This document shows, in pieces, positions 15,637 through 22,732 of a DNA stretch of 41,731 nt; positions within the stretch are counted from its first letter, which is position 1, and each line of letters starts with the position of its first letter. The notes beneath the pieces were generated by a model. The model did not search any database. It saw nothing but the letters and a program-made list of their open reading frames with translations, and was not told the DNA's origin. Both the position numbers and the translations under genes were made by a program. The DNA is from an uncultured Faecalibacterium sp. GTDB lineage: Bacteria > Bacillota > Clostridia > Oscillospirales > Ruminococcaceae. Where the stretch lies: contig CAAHET010000002.1 in the NCBI GenBank assembly GCA_900772565.1, forward strand, positions 1-41,731, read 5' to 3'.

Positions 15637-16404
15637 ATGCAATACACCTTGGAAGTATGCGTAGACAGCACCGCCAGCGCGCTGGCGGCAAAACGCGGCG
15701 GCGCTGACCGGCTGGAACTGTGCGCCGACCTTATCATCGGCGGCACCACCCCTTCCACTGCCCTGCTGCGTCAGGTCAAGGCCGAGACCGGTCTGCCGGT
15801 GCGGGCGCTGCTGCGTCCCCGTTTTGGCGATTTCTGCTACGACCGCTACGAGCTGGCACAGATGGCTGAATGCGCCGCCGAGCTGGTCGCCGCCGGTGCA
15901 GACGGCATCGTGACCGGCGTGCTGACCCCGGCGGGTGCGCTGGACACCGATGCCCTGCGCCCCATCTACGCCGCAGCCCGGCAGACGGCAGAAAAAGCAC
16001 ACCGCACCGTGGACTGCACCCTGCACCGCGCCTTTGATGTCTGCTGCGACCCCTTTGCCGCACTGGAAGCTGCAGAGCAGCTGGGGCTTGCCACCATCCT
16101 GACCAGCGGACAGGCCGCAAGCGCCCCGCAGGGTGCTGCCCTGCTGCGGCAGCTGGTGGATGCTGCCGGGCAGGAAGTGGAGATATTGGTGGGTGCAGGC
16201 GTATCTGCCGCCAACGTCCCAGCCCTTGCCGCCCAGACCGGTGCCCGGGCGTTCCACCTTTCCGGCAAGCAGGTGCTGGATAGCCGCATGACCTTCCGGC
16301 GGGAGGGCGTGCCCATGGGTCTGCCGGGTTTTTCGGAGTTTGAAATTTGGCAGACCAGTGAAGCAAACATCCGCGCCGCCCGCACCGCACTGGATGCGCT
16401 GTAA
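15637..16404 (+). CDS. cutC: CutC family protein (copper homeostasis)
   Basis: 255-residue TIM-barrel protein of the CutC family. It starts YTLEVCVDSTASALAAKRGGADRLELC and has the family segments GGTTPS, ALLRPRFGDFCY and TVDCTLHRAFDV, with ILTSGQ near residue 145. CutC was linked to copper tolerance in E. coli and binds Cu(I) in some species; its physiological role is still debated. Start: GGAGG lies 8 nt before ATG 15637; an in-frame ATG ten codons upstream lies just beyond the gal terminator and has no ribosome binding site. It may be read through from the gal operon or have a weak promoter of its own. Confidence 0.92.
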   Translation: MQYTLEVCVDSTASALAAKRGGADRLELCADLIIGGTTPSTALLRQVKAETGLPVRALLRPRFGDFCYDRYELAQMAECAAELVAAGADGIVTGVLTPAGALDTDALRPIYAAARQTAEKAHRTVDCTLHRAFDVCCDPFAALEAAEQLGLATILTSGQAASAPQGAALLRQLVDAAGQEVEILVGAGVSAANVPALAAQTGARAFHLSGKQVLDSRMTFRREGVPMGLPGFSEFEIWQTSEANIRAARTALDAL

Positions 16405-16410
16405 CGGACA

Positions 16411-16524
16411 CTTCCCGTGAAAATGCAAAATCGGGCAGCCCGCAGGCTGCCCGATTTTGCTCTAATAAAATATTTTTTTCCGCTGACGATGCGCAAAGCA
16501 ACGCGGAGCGCATTTCCAAATCGT
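16411..16524 (+). repeat. Intergenic structured repeat, copy B
   Basis: Same architecture as copy A: CTTCCCGTGAAAAT, a perfect 16-bp stem (16425-16440 with 16445-16460) with loop CGCA, a 28-nt A/T-rich spacer containing AATAAAATA and TTCCGCTGA, then ATGCGC/GCGCAT (16489-16494 and 16508-16513) with the 13-nt loop AAAGCAACGCGGA, then TTTCCAAATCGT. It lies between convergent genes (cutC and the ABC permease) and may also act as a terminator for them. Confidence 0.72.
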
Positions 16525-16530
16525 CCCACC

Positions 16531-18123
16531 TCAGTGCAGGGCGGCAAACCGGGCTGCGCCGCAGGTGCGCAGCCAGCGGTGCAGCAGCAAATCCAGTCCC
16601 AGCAGCACCGCCAGACAAACAGTCTGCGCAGCCAGCGGCGGCACGGCGTAGTCCAGCAAGGTCAGGGGCAAAAACAGCACCCCGCCCGCCAGCAGCCACC
16701 CGCCGAACATCGCCAGCATACTGGCGGCGCTCCGCTTGACCACGGCGGCTTCGCTGACCCAATGGAGGTTGGGCAGGCACAGCCCTAAAACAAGCCCAAG
16801 CTGCGCCGTCAGCCACACAAAGGCTGCCAGCACCGCCAGCACGGGCAGTCCCTGCCCTGCCGGAATACGCAGCGCCGCCATGGCGCACCCGGCGCACAGC
16901 CATGCCGCCGGCAGCGTGAGCAGCAATTGCAGCTCCACTTTTGCCCGCAGCACCTGCTGCGGGGTCACCGGCAGGCTTTGCAGCAGCCAGAGGGTGCCGC
17001 CCTCCAGCGACACCGATGGCGCTGTGATAAAGTTCATGGCGGTTGCGGTGCACACCATGCCGCACACCAGCATGGGCAGGCTCTCGGGCGGGTAAGCTGC
17101 GGTAAAGGCACGCAGGGCAGCAGCCTTCCACAGCGCTGCCACGCCCAGCACCGGCAGCAGCAGGCTGCTCAGGGCGCAGTTAAGCAGCCACATGGGGCAA
17201 GCACCCAGATGCAACAGTTCCCGCCGCAGCAATGCCCGGCGCGGGGGCTGCTTTTTCTGCGTTTTTTCGCGGTATTCCACTTTAACACTGCCCGGCTCAA
17301 GGGTCAGCAGCCGCAGATAGGGTTTTGCCAGCGCCTTGCCGCAGAGCGCCATACAGGCCGCAGCCAGCGCCAGCAACAGCAGCAGTGCCGGAATATTGCC
17401 CACCGCGGCCATGCCCAGCAGACGCAGCGGTGCAGCGGCACGGCTTGCCGCAGCGCCCGCCTGTACGGCATCCAGCGCAAGGGCATCCACCGCGTTGCCC
17501 ACCCATTGGAACACTGCATAGTAGACCGCCAGAAACAGCAGCGTGCCCACTACGGTGACAAGGCTTTTGTGCCGGGCGCGGCGATTGAGCAGCGCCACCG
17601 CCCAGCCCAGCAGAACGGCCAGCACCATGGAAACTCCCGCCAGCGCCAGTGCCACCGGCAGCGCTGCCAGCAGAGCTCCGACGGGGCGGGATGCCGCCAG
17701 CACATAGCCGACCACCGAGGGCACCCACGCCAGCAGCAGATAAATAAGCCCGGTCAGGTACACCCCGCCGCAGCGCACTGCAAAAATAGCGCCCGGCGGA
17801 ATGGGCAGCGCCAGCAGCTGCTGGTTATCCCGGCAGCGGAACAAATGCCCGTAGCTGGTAAAGGCGCTGGCCAGCACACTGACCGTCAGCGCCGAAAGCT
17901 CCATCAGCACAAAATAGAGCCAGTCCAGCCCCTGCGGTACCAGTGTTACCGCCAGCGGCAGCGCCATTGAGCCAAAGTTGAGCATGACCAGCAGGATCAG
18001 CACTATAAACAGCAGCGCGTAGCCAAGCGTCCCCACCCGGGAGCGCCGCTTGCCCGTTTTGCTGCTGCGCACAAAGGCCGCGCCCAGTTCCAGAAGCTGT
18101 TTTTTGAGCAATGCACGGATCAT
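16531..18123 (-). CDS. ABC exporter permease (ABC-2 type)
   Basis: 530-residue integral membrane protein with many hydrophobic helices (about 10-12) and a cytoplasmic loop near residues 275-300 (KVEYREKTQKKQPPRRALL). It lacks an ATPase domain and is encoded directly after its ATPase partner, with a 4-nt overlap. The large size and even spread of helices fit the putative ABC exporter permeases of Clostridia. The transported substrate cannot be inferred. The gene ends 7 nt from repeat copy B, with no other terminator visible. Confidence 0.85.
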   Translation of the reverse strand: MIRALLKKQLLELGAAFVRSSKTGKRRSRVGTLGYALLFIVLILLVMLNFGSMALPLAVTLVPQGLDWLYFVLMELSALTVSVLASAFTSYGHLFRCRDNQQLLALPIPPGAIFAVRCGGVYLTGLIYLLLAWVPSVVGYVLAASRPVGALLAALPVALALAGVSMVLAVLLGWAVALLNRRARHKSLVTVVGTLLFLAVYYAVFQWVGNAVDALALDAVQAGAAASRAAAPLRLLGMAAVGNIPALLLLLALAAACMALCGKALAKPYLRLLTLEPGSVKVEYREKTQKKQPPRRALLRRELLHLGACPMWLLNCALSSLLLPVLGVAALWKAAALRAFTAAYPPESLPMLVCGMVCTATAMNFITAPSVSLEGGTLWLLQSLPVTPQQVLRAKVELQLLLTLPAAWLCAGCAMAALRIPAGQGLPVLAVLAAFVWLTAQLGLVLGLCLPNLHWVSEAAVVKRSAASMLAMFGGWLLAGGVLFLPLTLLDYAVPPLAAQTVCLAVLLGLDLLLHRWLRTCGAARFAALH

Positions 18124-18839
18124 AGCGCTCCCCCCGTATCCTCCAGCTCCAGAAAGACCTCTTCCAATGTGTCATCGCCGCGCACCTGCTCCATGGCACC
18201 CTCGCGCACCAGCTGGCCTTTGCGCAGAATGGCTACCCGGTCACAGAGCTTTTCGGCCACCTCCAGCACATGGGTGGAGAAAAAGATGGCCCCGCCCTGC
18301 GCACAGAAAGCCTTCATCTGGGTCTTGAGCTGATGGGAAGCCAGCGGGTCCAGCCCGACAAAAGGCTCGTCCATTAAAATCAGTTTCGGCTCGTGCAGCA
18401 GCGCCGCAATGATGGCCAGTTTCTGCTTCATGCCGTGGGAGTACGCCCCGATGGACTGCGCCAAGTCCTGCGTCAGGCCAAAGGCATCGCCGTACTGCTG
18501 GATACGCTGCGCCCGCTGTGCGGCGCTTACGCCGAAAATGTCCGCAATAAAATCGAGGTACTGGATGCCGGTCATATAGTCGTACAGCTGCGGGTCGTCC
18601 GGCAGATAGGCCAGACGGCGCTTGCATTCCAGCGGGTCGTCCCGCACGGAAATGCCGTCCACATAAATTTCGCCGGCATCAAACTGCTGGATACCGCAGC
18701 AGCACTTTAAGGTAGTGGTCTTGCCCGCGCCGTTGTGCCCGATAAAGGCGCACAGTTCCCCCGGACGGATGTGCAGGCAAAGGTCCTGCACGGCGGGCTT
18801 GCCGCCGTAGGTTTTGGTCAGATGTTCTATTTTTAACAT
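18120..18839 (-). CDS. ABC exporter ATP-binding protein
   Basis: 239-residue ABC ATPase. Walker A is GHNGAGKTT (about residues 37-45), the signature region is YSHGMKQKL (a divergent LSGGQ), and Walker B is LILMDEPFVGLDP, followed by the H-loop FSTHVLE. It pairs with the overlapping permease gene. The sequence resembles ATPases of the ABC-2 exporter class. Start: AAGGAGG lies 6 nt before ATG 18839; an upstream in-frame ATG would include the promoter region and is rejected. It is transcribed divergently from the cobalamin locus. Confidence 0.92.
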   Translation of the reverse strand: MLKIEHLTKTYGGKPAVQDLCLHIRPGELCAFIGHNGAGKTTTLKCCCGIQQFDAGEIYVDGISVRDDPLECKRRLAYLPDDPQLYDYMTGIQYLDFIADIFGVSAAQRAQRIQQYGDAFGLTQDLAQSIGAYSHGMKQKLAIIAALLHEPKLILMDEPFVGLDPLASHQLKTQMKAFCAQGGAIFFSTHVLEVAEKLCDRVAILRKGQLVREGAMEQVRGDDTLEEVFLELEDTGGAL

Positions 18840-18870
18840 GGGCTGCCTCCTTGCTTTCAGTTTCGAGCCA

Positions 18871-18901
18871 AGTATACACCTTCCGGCAGGGGGAAGGTCA
18901 A
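18871..18901 (-). promoter_or_regulatory. Promoter of the ABC exporter operon
   Basis: On the minus strand: -10 TATACT (18871-18876) and -35 TTGACC (18896-18901), with a rather long 19-nt spacer. It is 31 nt before the ATPase start. Confidence 0.55.
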
Positions 18902-18919
18902 GCATTTCTCCGTTTTTTC

Positions 18920-18948
18920 TTGCGTTTTGTATGGGGCTGTGCTATACT
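18920..18948 (+). promoter_or_regulatory. Promoter of the cobalamin locus
   Basis: -35 TTGCGT (18920-18925), 17-nt spacer, -10 TATACT (18943-18948). Predicted transcription start is about 20 nt before the riboswitch aptamer. Confidence 0.72.
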
Positions 18949-18972
18949 TTTTGACGAACTGAACAGAAAACA

Positions 18973-19165
18973 GCAGGTGCGTTCCGTCACTTTGCCCCAC
19001 CGGGCAGTGGCAGGAACGTTAAAAGGGAAGCGGGTGAAAATCCCGCACGATCTCGTCACTGTGATAAGGGAGTCCACTGTCAGGGTGCTTTTGCACCGGT
19101 CACTGAGCCATCCGGCTTGGGAAGGCGGCAGCGGGCGTTGAGCTTTCAGTCAGGAAACCTGCCCG
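18973..19165 (+). promoter_or_regulatory. Cobalamin (AdoCbl-type) riboswitch aptamer
   Basis: The conserved blocks are all present and in order: AAAAGGGAAGCGGGTG (starting about 19020), AATCCCGCACGATC, GTCACTGTGA, AAGGGAGTCCA, TGTCAGGG, CACTGAGCC, CCGGCTTGGGAAGG, and the B12 box TCAGTCAGGAAACCTGCC (19147-19164). P1 can form from GCAGG (18973-18977) and CCTGC (19158-19162). By established knowledge, binding of cobalamin shuts off downstream expression. It controls the cobaltochelatase and, by read-through, the genes after it. Confidence 0.96.
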
Positions 19166-19349
19166 CTGTTGGTACCGGGGCTTTGCCGCCCCAGATCACG
19201 AGGAATTGGTTGTACCAAAAAGCCTGTAAGATACGGGGTCTTTTTGCTTTGCCATTTCGCAAGCAAAAGGCTCCGTTTTTTGTAGCTTCTCTTTCCTGTA
19301 CCCTTCTGTTCAGCGCCGTATTTTACCCACATCAGGAAAGGAAAACAAG
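19166..19349 (+). promoter_or_regulatory. Leader between riboswitch and cbiK, with candidate expression platform
   Basis: 184 nt without a gene. A bulged terminator hairpin, AAAAAGCCTGT (19217-19227) with ACGGG-CTTTTT (19233-19245), lies 52 nt after the aptamer. TTGGTAC (19169-19175) can pair with GTACCAA (19212-19218), enclosing GGGGC/GCCCC, and this stem competes with the first bases of the terminator. Riboswitch control by termination is therefore the likely mode. The cbiK ribosome binding site (AGGAAAGGAAAAC) is about 10 nt before the ATG and is not near the aptamer. Confidence 0.55.
19217..19250 (+). terminator. Candidate riboswitch-controlled terminator
   Basis: Six A/G-start bases AAAAAG (19217-19222) pair with CTTTTT (19240-19245), and CCTGT (19223-19227) with ACGGG (19233-19237) using one G-T pair, leaving a 2-nt bulge and a 5-nt loop. 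The T run is part of the 3' arm. Its place directly after the aptamer suggests conditional termination. Confidence 0.5.
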
Positions 19350-20585
19350 ATGAAAAAACGCAACATCCGCAAAACGGCGGCCGCTCTGACCGCTCTGGCT
19401 CTGTGCGCCGGTGTACTAACCGGCTGCGGCGGGGCTGCCTCCGGCACGGCTTCCTCTGTTGCTGCCAGCTCTGCCGCCAGCAGCGAGGCTTCCGGCGCAG
19501 ACGCTGACGCACTGGCCGCACAGAACGTGGCAGACCTGATCGACGCCATCTATGTGCAGCAGCGCACCGATGACACCGACGCTCAGTGCGAAGCCGCAAA
19601 GGCTGCTTGGGACGCTTTGACCGATGCCCAGAAGGAACTGGTGGAGGGCGAGAACGCCGACCCCGACTACTTTGGCCGCGACACCGGCGATGCCTCCAAG
19701 GACGATGCCCGCAACGCCGATGAGATCGGTGAGAACGAGCTGCTGGTGGTGTCCTTCGGTACCTCCTTCAACGACAGCCGCGCTGCCGACATCAAGGGCA
19801 TTGAGGACGCTTTGCAGGCCGCATACCCCGACTGGAGCGTGCGCCGCGCCTTTACCGCACAGATCATCATCAACCATGTGCAGGCACGCGATGGCGAGAA
19901 GATCGACAATATGCAGCAGGCACTGGACCGCGCTGTGGCAAACGGCGTGAAGAACCTGATCGTGCAGCCCACCCATCTGATGCACGGTGCAGAGTATGAC
20001 GAGATGAACGAGATGCTGGACCAGTACCGCGACAAGTTTGAGAGCGTTGCTGTGGCTGAGCCCCTGCTGGGCGAGGTCGGCGCGGATGCTTCCGTCATCA
20101 ATGCAGATAAGGAAGCTGTTGCCAAGGCCGTTACCGCTGCCGCTGTGAAGGAAGCCGGTTACGACAGCGCCGCCGCTGCCGCTGCCGACAAGACTGCTTT
20201 CGTCTTTATGGGTCACGGCACCTCTCACACCGCTAAGGTGAGCTACAGCCAGATGCAGACCACCATGCAGACCTTGGGCTATGACAACGTGTTCATCGGC
20301 ACGGTGGAGGGCGAGCCTGAAGAGACCTCCTGCGAGGCCGTCATCGAGGCCGTGAAGGCTGCCGGTTACACCAAGGTCATCCTGCGCCCGCTGATGGTGG
20401 TGGCAGGCGACCACGCCAACAACGACATGGCCGGTGAGGATGCCGACAGCTGGCTGAGCCAGTTTACCGCCGCAGGCTGCTTTGAAAATGTGGACTGCCA
20501 GATCTCTGGTCTGGGCCGCATTGCGGATATCCAGCAGCTGTACATTGCACATACCAAGGCCGCTATGGATCTTCTGAACGGCTAA
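19350..20585 (+). CDS. cbiK: Lipoprotein-type sirohydrochlorin cobaltochelatase CbiK
   Basis: 411 residues against about 265 for cytoplasmic CbiK. A signal peptide ends in the lipobox L-T-G-C (Cys26), followed by a Ser/Ala-rich linker (27-50) and one helical module (about 58-108, with AKAAWDALTDAQKELV) like those repeated in clostridial surface proteins. The chelatase core starts near residue 129 (NELLVVSFGTSF). Candidate metal-site histidines are H209/H212 (PTHLMHG) and H289 (FMGHGTSH). The reaction of the family is Co2+ insertion into sirohydrochlorin. Here the enzyme should sit on the outer face of the membrane, which is odd for a biosynthetic chelatase. It is the first gene after the cobalamin riboswitch and has its own terminator. 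A haem-type or other tetrapyrrole substrate is possible. Confidence 0.9.
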   Translation: MKKRNIRKTAAALTALALCAGVLTGCGGAASGTASSVAASSAASSEASGADADALAAQNVADLIDAIYVQQRTDDTDAQCEAAKAAWDALTDAQKELVEGENADPDYFGRDTGDASKDDARNADEIGENELLVVSFGTSFNDSRAADIKGIEDALQAAYPDWSVRRAFTAQIIINHVQARDGEKIDNMQQALDRAVANGVKNLIVQPTHLMHGAEYDEMNEMLDQYRDKFESVAVAEPLLGEVGADASVINADKEAVAKAVTAAAVKEAGYDSAAAAAADKTAFVFMGHGTSHTAKVSYSQMQTTMQTLGYDNVFIGTVEGEPEETSCEAVIEAVKAAGYTKVILRPLMVVAGDHANNDMAGEDADSWLSQFTAAGCFENVDCQISGLGRIADIQQLYIAHTKAAMDLLNG

Positions 20586-20593
20586 TGGATTCA

Positions 20594-20638
20594 GAAGCCC
20601 TCTCCGGCGCTGCCAAGCATACGGAGAGGGCTTCTTTT
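20594..20638 (+). terminator. Intrinsic terminator after cbiK
   Basis: GAAGCCCTCTCCG (20594-20606) pairs perfectly with CGGAGAGGGCTTC (20622-20634), followed by TTTT. Downstream genes must rely on read-through or on a promoter I cannot identify with confidence. Confidence 0.9.
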
Positions 20639-20730
20639 ATGGGCGCATTCCCCGCACGAGGAGAAAGCGCCCCCTGCCCCGGCAGTTTAGATGCCGGGCA
20701 AAAAATTTAGGATACTGAGGTATTTATTTT
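20639..20730 (+). promoter_or_regulatory. Structured leader before the two-module lipoprotein gene
   Basis: Two more hairpins can form: GGGCGC/GCGCCC (about 20641-20673) and GCCCGGCA-like GCCCCGGCA with TGCCGGGC (about 20675-20700), the latter followed by AAAAAATTT. GAGG lies about 10 nt before the ATG at 20731. No convincing promoter is seen. The segment may stabilise or control the downstream transcript. Confidence 0.4.
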
Positions 20731-21576
20731 ATGCGCTGCAAACAGTTTATTTTCGTTTCTCTGGCCGGTGTGGTGCTGGCTGCTTCTCTGGCAGGCTGCG
20801 GCGGGGCTGCCCCTGCTTCCTCCGCTGCGGCAAGCTCTGTGGCTGCTTCTTCCGTGGTAGCTTCCTCTGCCGCTGCCGAAGCTGCCCTGCCGGACGGCGT
20901 ATACACCGCTGACTTTGAGACCGACAGCAGTATGTTCCACACCAGCGAAGCCTGCAACGGCAAGGGCACTTTGACCGTGGAAAACGGCGTGATGACCTTC
21001 CACGTCAGTCTGGCTTCCAAAAAGATCGTGAACCTCTACCCCGGCCTTGCCGTCGATGCCGAGGCCAACAAGACCGCGTGGCTCATCCCCACCGTGGACA
21101 CCGTTACCTACACGGACGGCACCACGGAGGAAGTATACGGTTACGACATCCCGGTAGAAGCACTGGACACCGACTTCCAGCTGGCATTGCTTGGCACCAA
21201 GGGCAAGTGGTACGACCACACCGTCAGCGTGCGCAACGCCGAGCCCAAGACCGAGCAGGCTGCTGAGACCCCCGCAGACGGCGCATACACTGCTGCCGTG
21301 GTGCTGGAGGGCGGCTCTGGACGTGCCACCGTGGAAAGCCCTGCTGCCCTGACCGTGGCAGAGGGCAAGATGACTGCTACCATCGTGTGGAGCAGCCCCA
21401 ACTACGACTACATGATCGTGGAGGGTGAGAAGTATCTGCCCATCAACACCGAGGGCAACTCTACCTTTGAAATTCCCGTAGCCGCTCTGGGCACCCCGCT
21501 GGCTGTTACCGCCGACACTGTTGCCATGAGCAAGCCCCACGAGATCGAATACACCCTGACCTTTACCTTGGAGTAA
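20731..21576 (+). CDS. Lipoprotein with two tandem Ig-like modules, cobalamin locus
   Basis: 281-residue lipoprotein: signal peptide with lipobox L-A-G-C (Cys23), Ser/Ala-rich linker to about residue 52, then two related beta-rich modules (about 54-172 and 183-281). Both begin DG-x-YTA and contain a T/ALTV(E)xG-x-MT strand, an IPV-A-L turn and a His before the last strand (WYDHTVSV and KPHEIEYTL). This internal duplication suggests a two-site ligand binder on the outer face of the membrane. I recognise the module only as one found next to iron or corrinoid importers in Clostridia, resembling NEAT-like folds; the ligand is unknown. The next gene's ribosome binding site lies over its stop codon, so it is linked to the importer. 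Confidence 0.72.
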   Translation: MRCKQFIFVSLAGVVLAASLAGCGGAAPASSAAASSVAASSVVASSAAAEAALPDGVYTADFETDSSMFHTSEACNGKGTLTVENGVMTFHVSLASKKIVNLYPGLAVDAEANKTAWLIPTVDTVTYTDGTTEEVYGYDIPVEALDTDFQLALLGTKGKWYDHTVSVRNAEPKTEQAAETPADGAYTAAVVLEGGSGRATVESPAALTVAEGKMTATIVWSSPNYDYMIVEGEKYLPINTEGNSTFEIPVAALGTPLAVTADTVAMSKPHEIEYTLTFTLE

Positions 21577-21582
21577 CCTTCC

Positions 21583-22722
21583 ATGAAGCTGACCCGCGCT
21601 CAATTTTTAAAGGTACTGCCCGCCGCGCTGGTGCTTACAGGCTGCGCTGCCGCGCCCACTGCACCGGCTGATACGGACGAGCTGGTGTTCGACCACGCCT
21701 ATCCGCTGGACTACGCCACCCAGTTCACCGCCGACTGCTATGCAGACGGCTCTACCCTGCTGACTATCCCGGACGCGCAGGCAAAGTTCCTTGTCCGGCC
21801 GGAGGGCGCTGCCACTCTGCGCACTGTGCCCGAGGGCGTGACTGTTTTGCAGCAGCCGGTGCAGAACATCTATCTGGTGTCCACCTCTGCCATGGACTTG
21901 TTCCTCCATCTGGATGCACTGGACAGCATTGCCCTTTCCGGTACACGCGCCGAGGGCTGGTATCTGGACGAGGCAAAACAGGCCATGCAGGCCGGGCGCA
22001 TTGCCTACGCGGGCAAGTACAGCGCCCCGGACTACGAGCGCATCCTGACCGCAGAATGCGGCCTTGCGGTGGAAAACACCATGATCTACCACACCCCGGA
22101 GGTGAAGGAGCAGCTGGAGCGGTTCGGCATTCCGGTGCTGGTGGAGCGTTCCAGCTACGAGAGCAGCCCGCTGGCGCGGATGGAATGGATCAAGCTGTAC
22201 GGCATTTTGCTGGGCAAAGAAGCCCTTGCCGAGGAGGTGTTCGCCCGGCAGGCGCAGCGCATTGCGCCGCTGCTGGAACAACCCTCTACCGGCAAACGCT
22301 GCGCGTTTTTCTCCATTACTTCCAGCGGCCTTGCCACGGTGCGCAAAAGCGGAGACTATGTGGCGCAGATGATCGGCATGGCCGGGGGCGAATACGTTTT
22401 TGCAGACCTTGCCGACAGCGGCAACAGCCTTTCCACCATGAACATCCCGCTGGAGGATCTTTACGCCGGGGTCAGGGACGCCGATGTGCTCATCTATAAC
22501 GGCACTATCGAAGGCACTATCTCTACAAAGGAAGGGCTGCTTGCCCGCTGCGCGTTGCTGGCAGAGTGCAAGGCGGTGCAAAATGGGGACATCTGGTGCA
22601 CGACGCCCAGCTTTTTCCAGCAGAGCATGGCGCTGGCAGATTTTATGCTGGATCTCCATGCCGTTTTTACCGGGGAAACTGCCAGCCCCGACACCCTGCA
22701 TTTTTTGACCCAAATCACCTGA
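21583..22722 (+). CDS. BtuF/FecB-like ABC substrate-binding lipoprotein
   Basis: 379-residue substrate-binding lipoprotein. The signal peptide ends in lipobox L-T-G-C (Cys21). The body has the two-lobe FecB/BtuF pattern: an N-lobe with SGTRAEGWYL, a connecting helix near YESSPLARMEWIKLYG, and a C-lobe with IGMAGGEYVFAD and DVLIYNGT. Periplasmic-binding proteins of this class carry cobalamin, haem or siderophores. Its place in a riboswitch-controlled cobalamin locus points to a corrinoid or tetrapyrrole ligand, by context only. GGAG of the ribosome binding site overlaps the end of the preceding gene, and the permease gene follows 10 nt later. Confidence 0.85.
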   Translation: MKLTRAQFLKVLPAALVLTGCAAAPTAPADTDELVFDHAYPLDYATQFTADCYADGSTLLTIPDAQAKFLVRPEGAATLRTVPEGVTVLQQPVQNIYLVSTSAMDLFLHLDALDSIALSGTRAEGWYLDEAKQAMQAGRIAYAGKYSAPDYERILTAECGLAVENTMIYHTPEVKEQLERFGIPVLVERSSYESSPLARMEWIKLYGILLGKEALAEEVFARQAQRIAPLLEQPSTGKRCAFFSITSSGLATVRKSGDYVAQMIGMAGGEYVFADLADSGNSLSTMNIPLEDLYAGVRDADVLIYNGTIEGTISTKEGLLARCALLAECKAVQNGDIWCTTPSFFQQSMALADFMLDLHAVFTGETASPDTLHFLTQIT

Positions 22723-22732
22723 GGAGCCGCTT

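Noticed and set aside
19242..19268. TTTTGCTT/AAGCAAAA pairing as an antiterminator of the riboswitch
   Set aside because: It lies downstream of the candidate terminator T run, so it would form only after termination had been decided.
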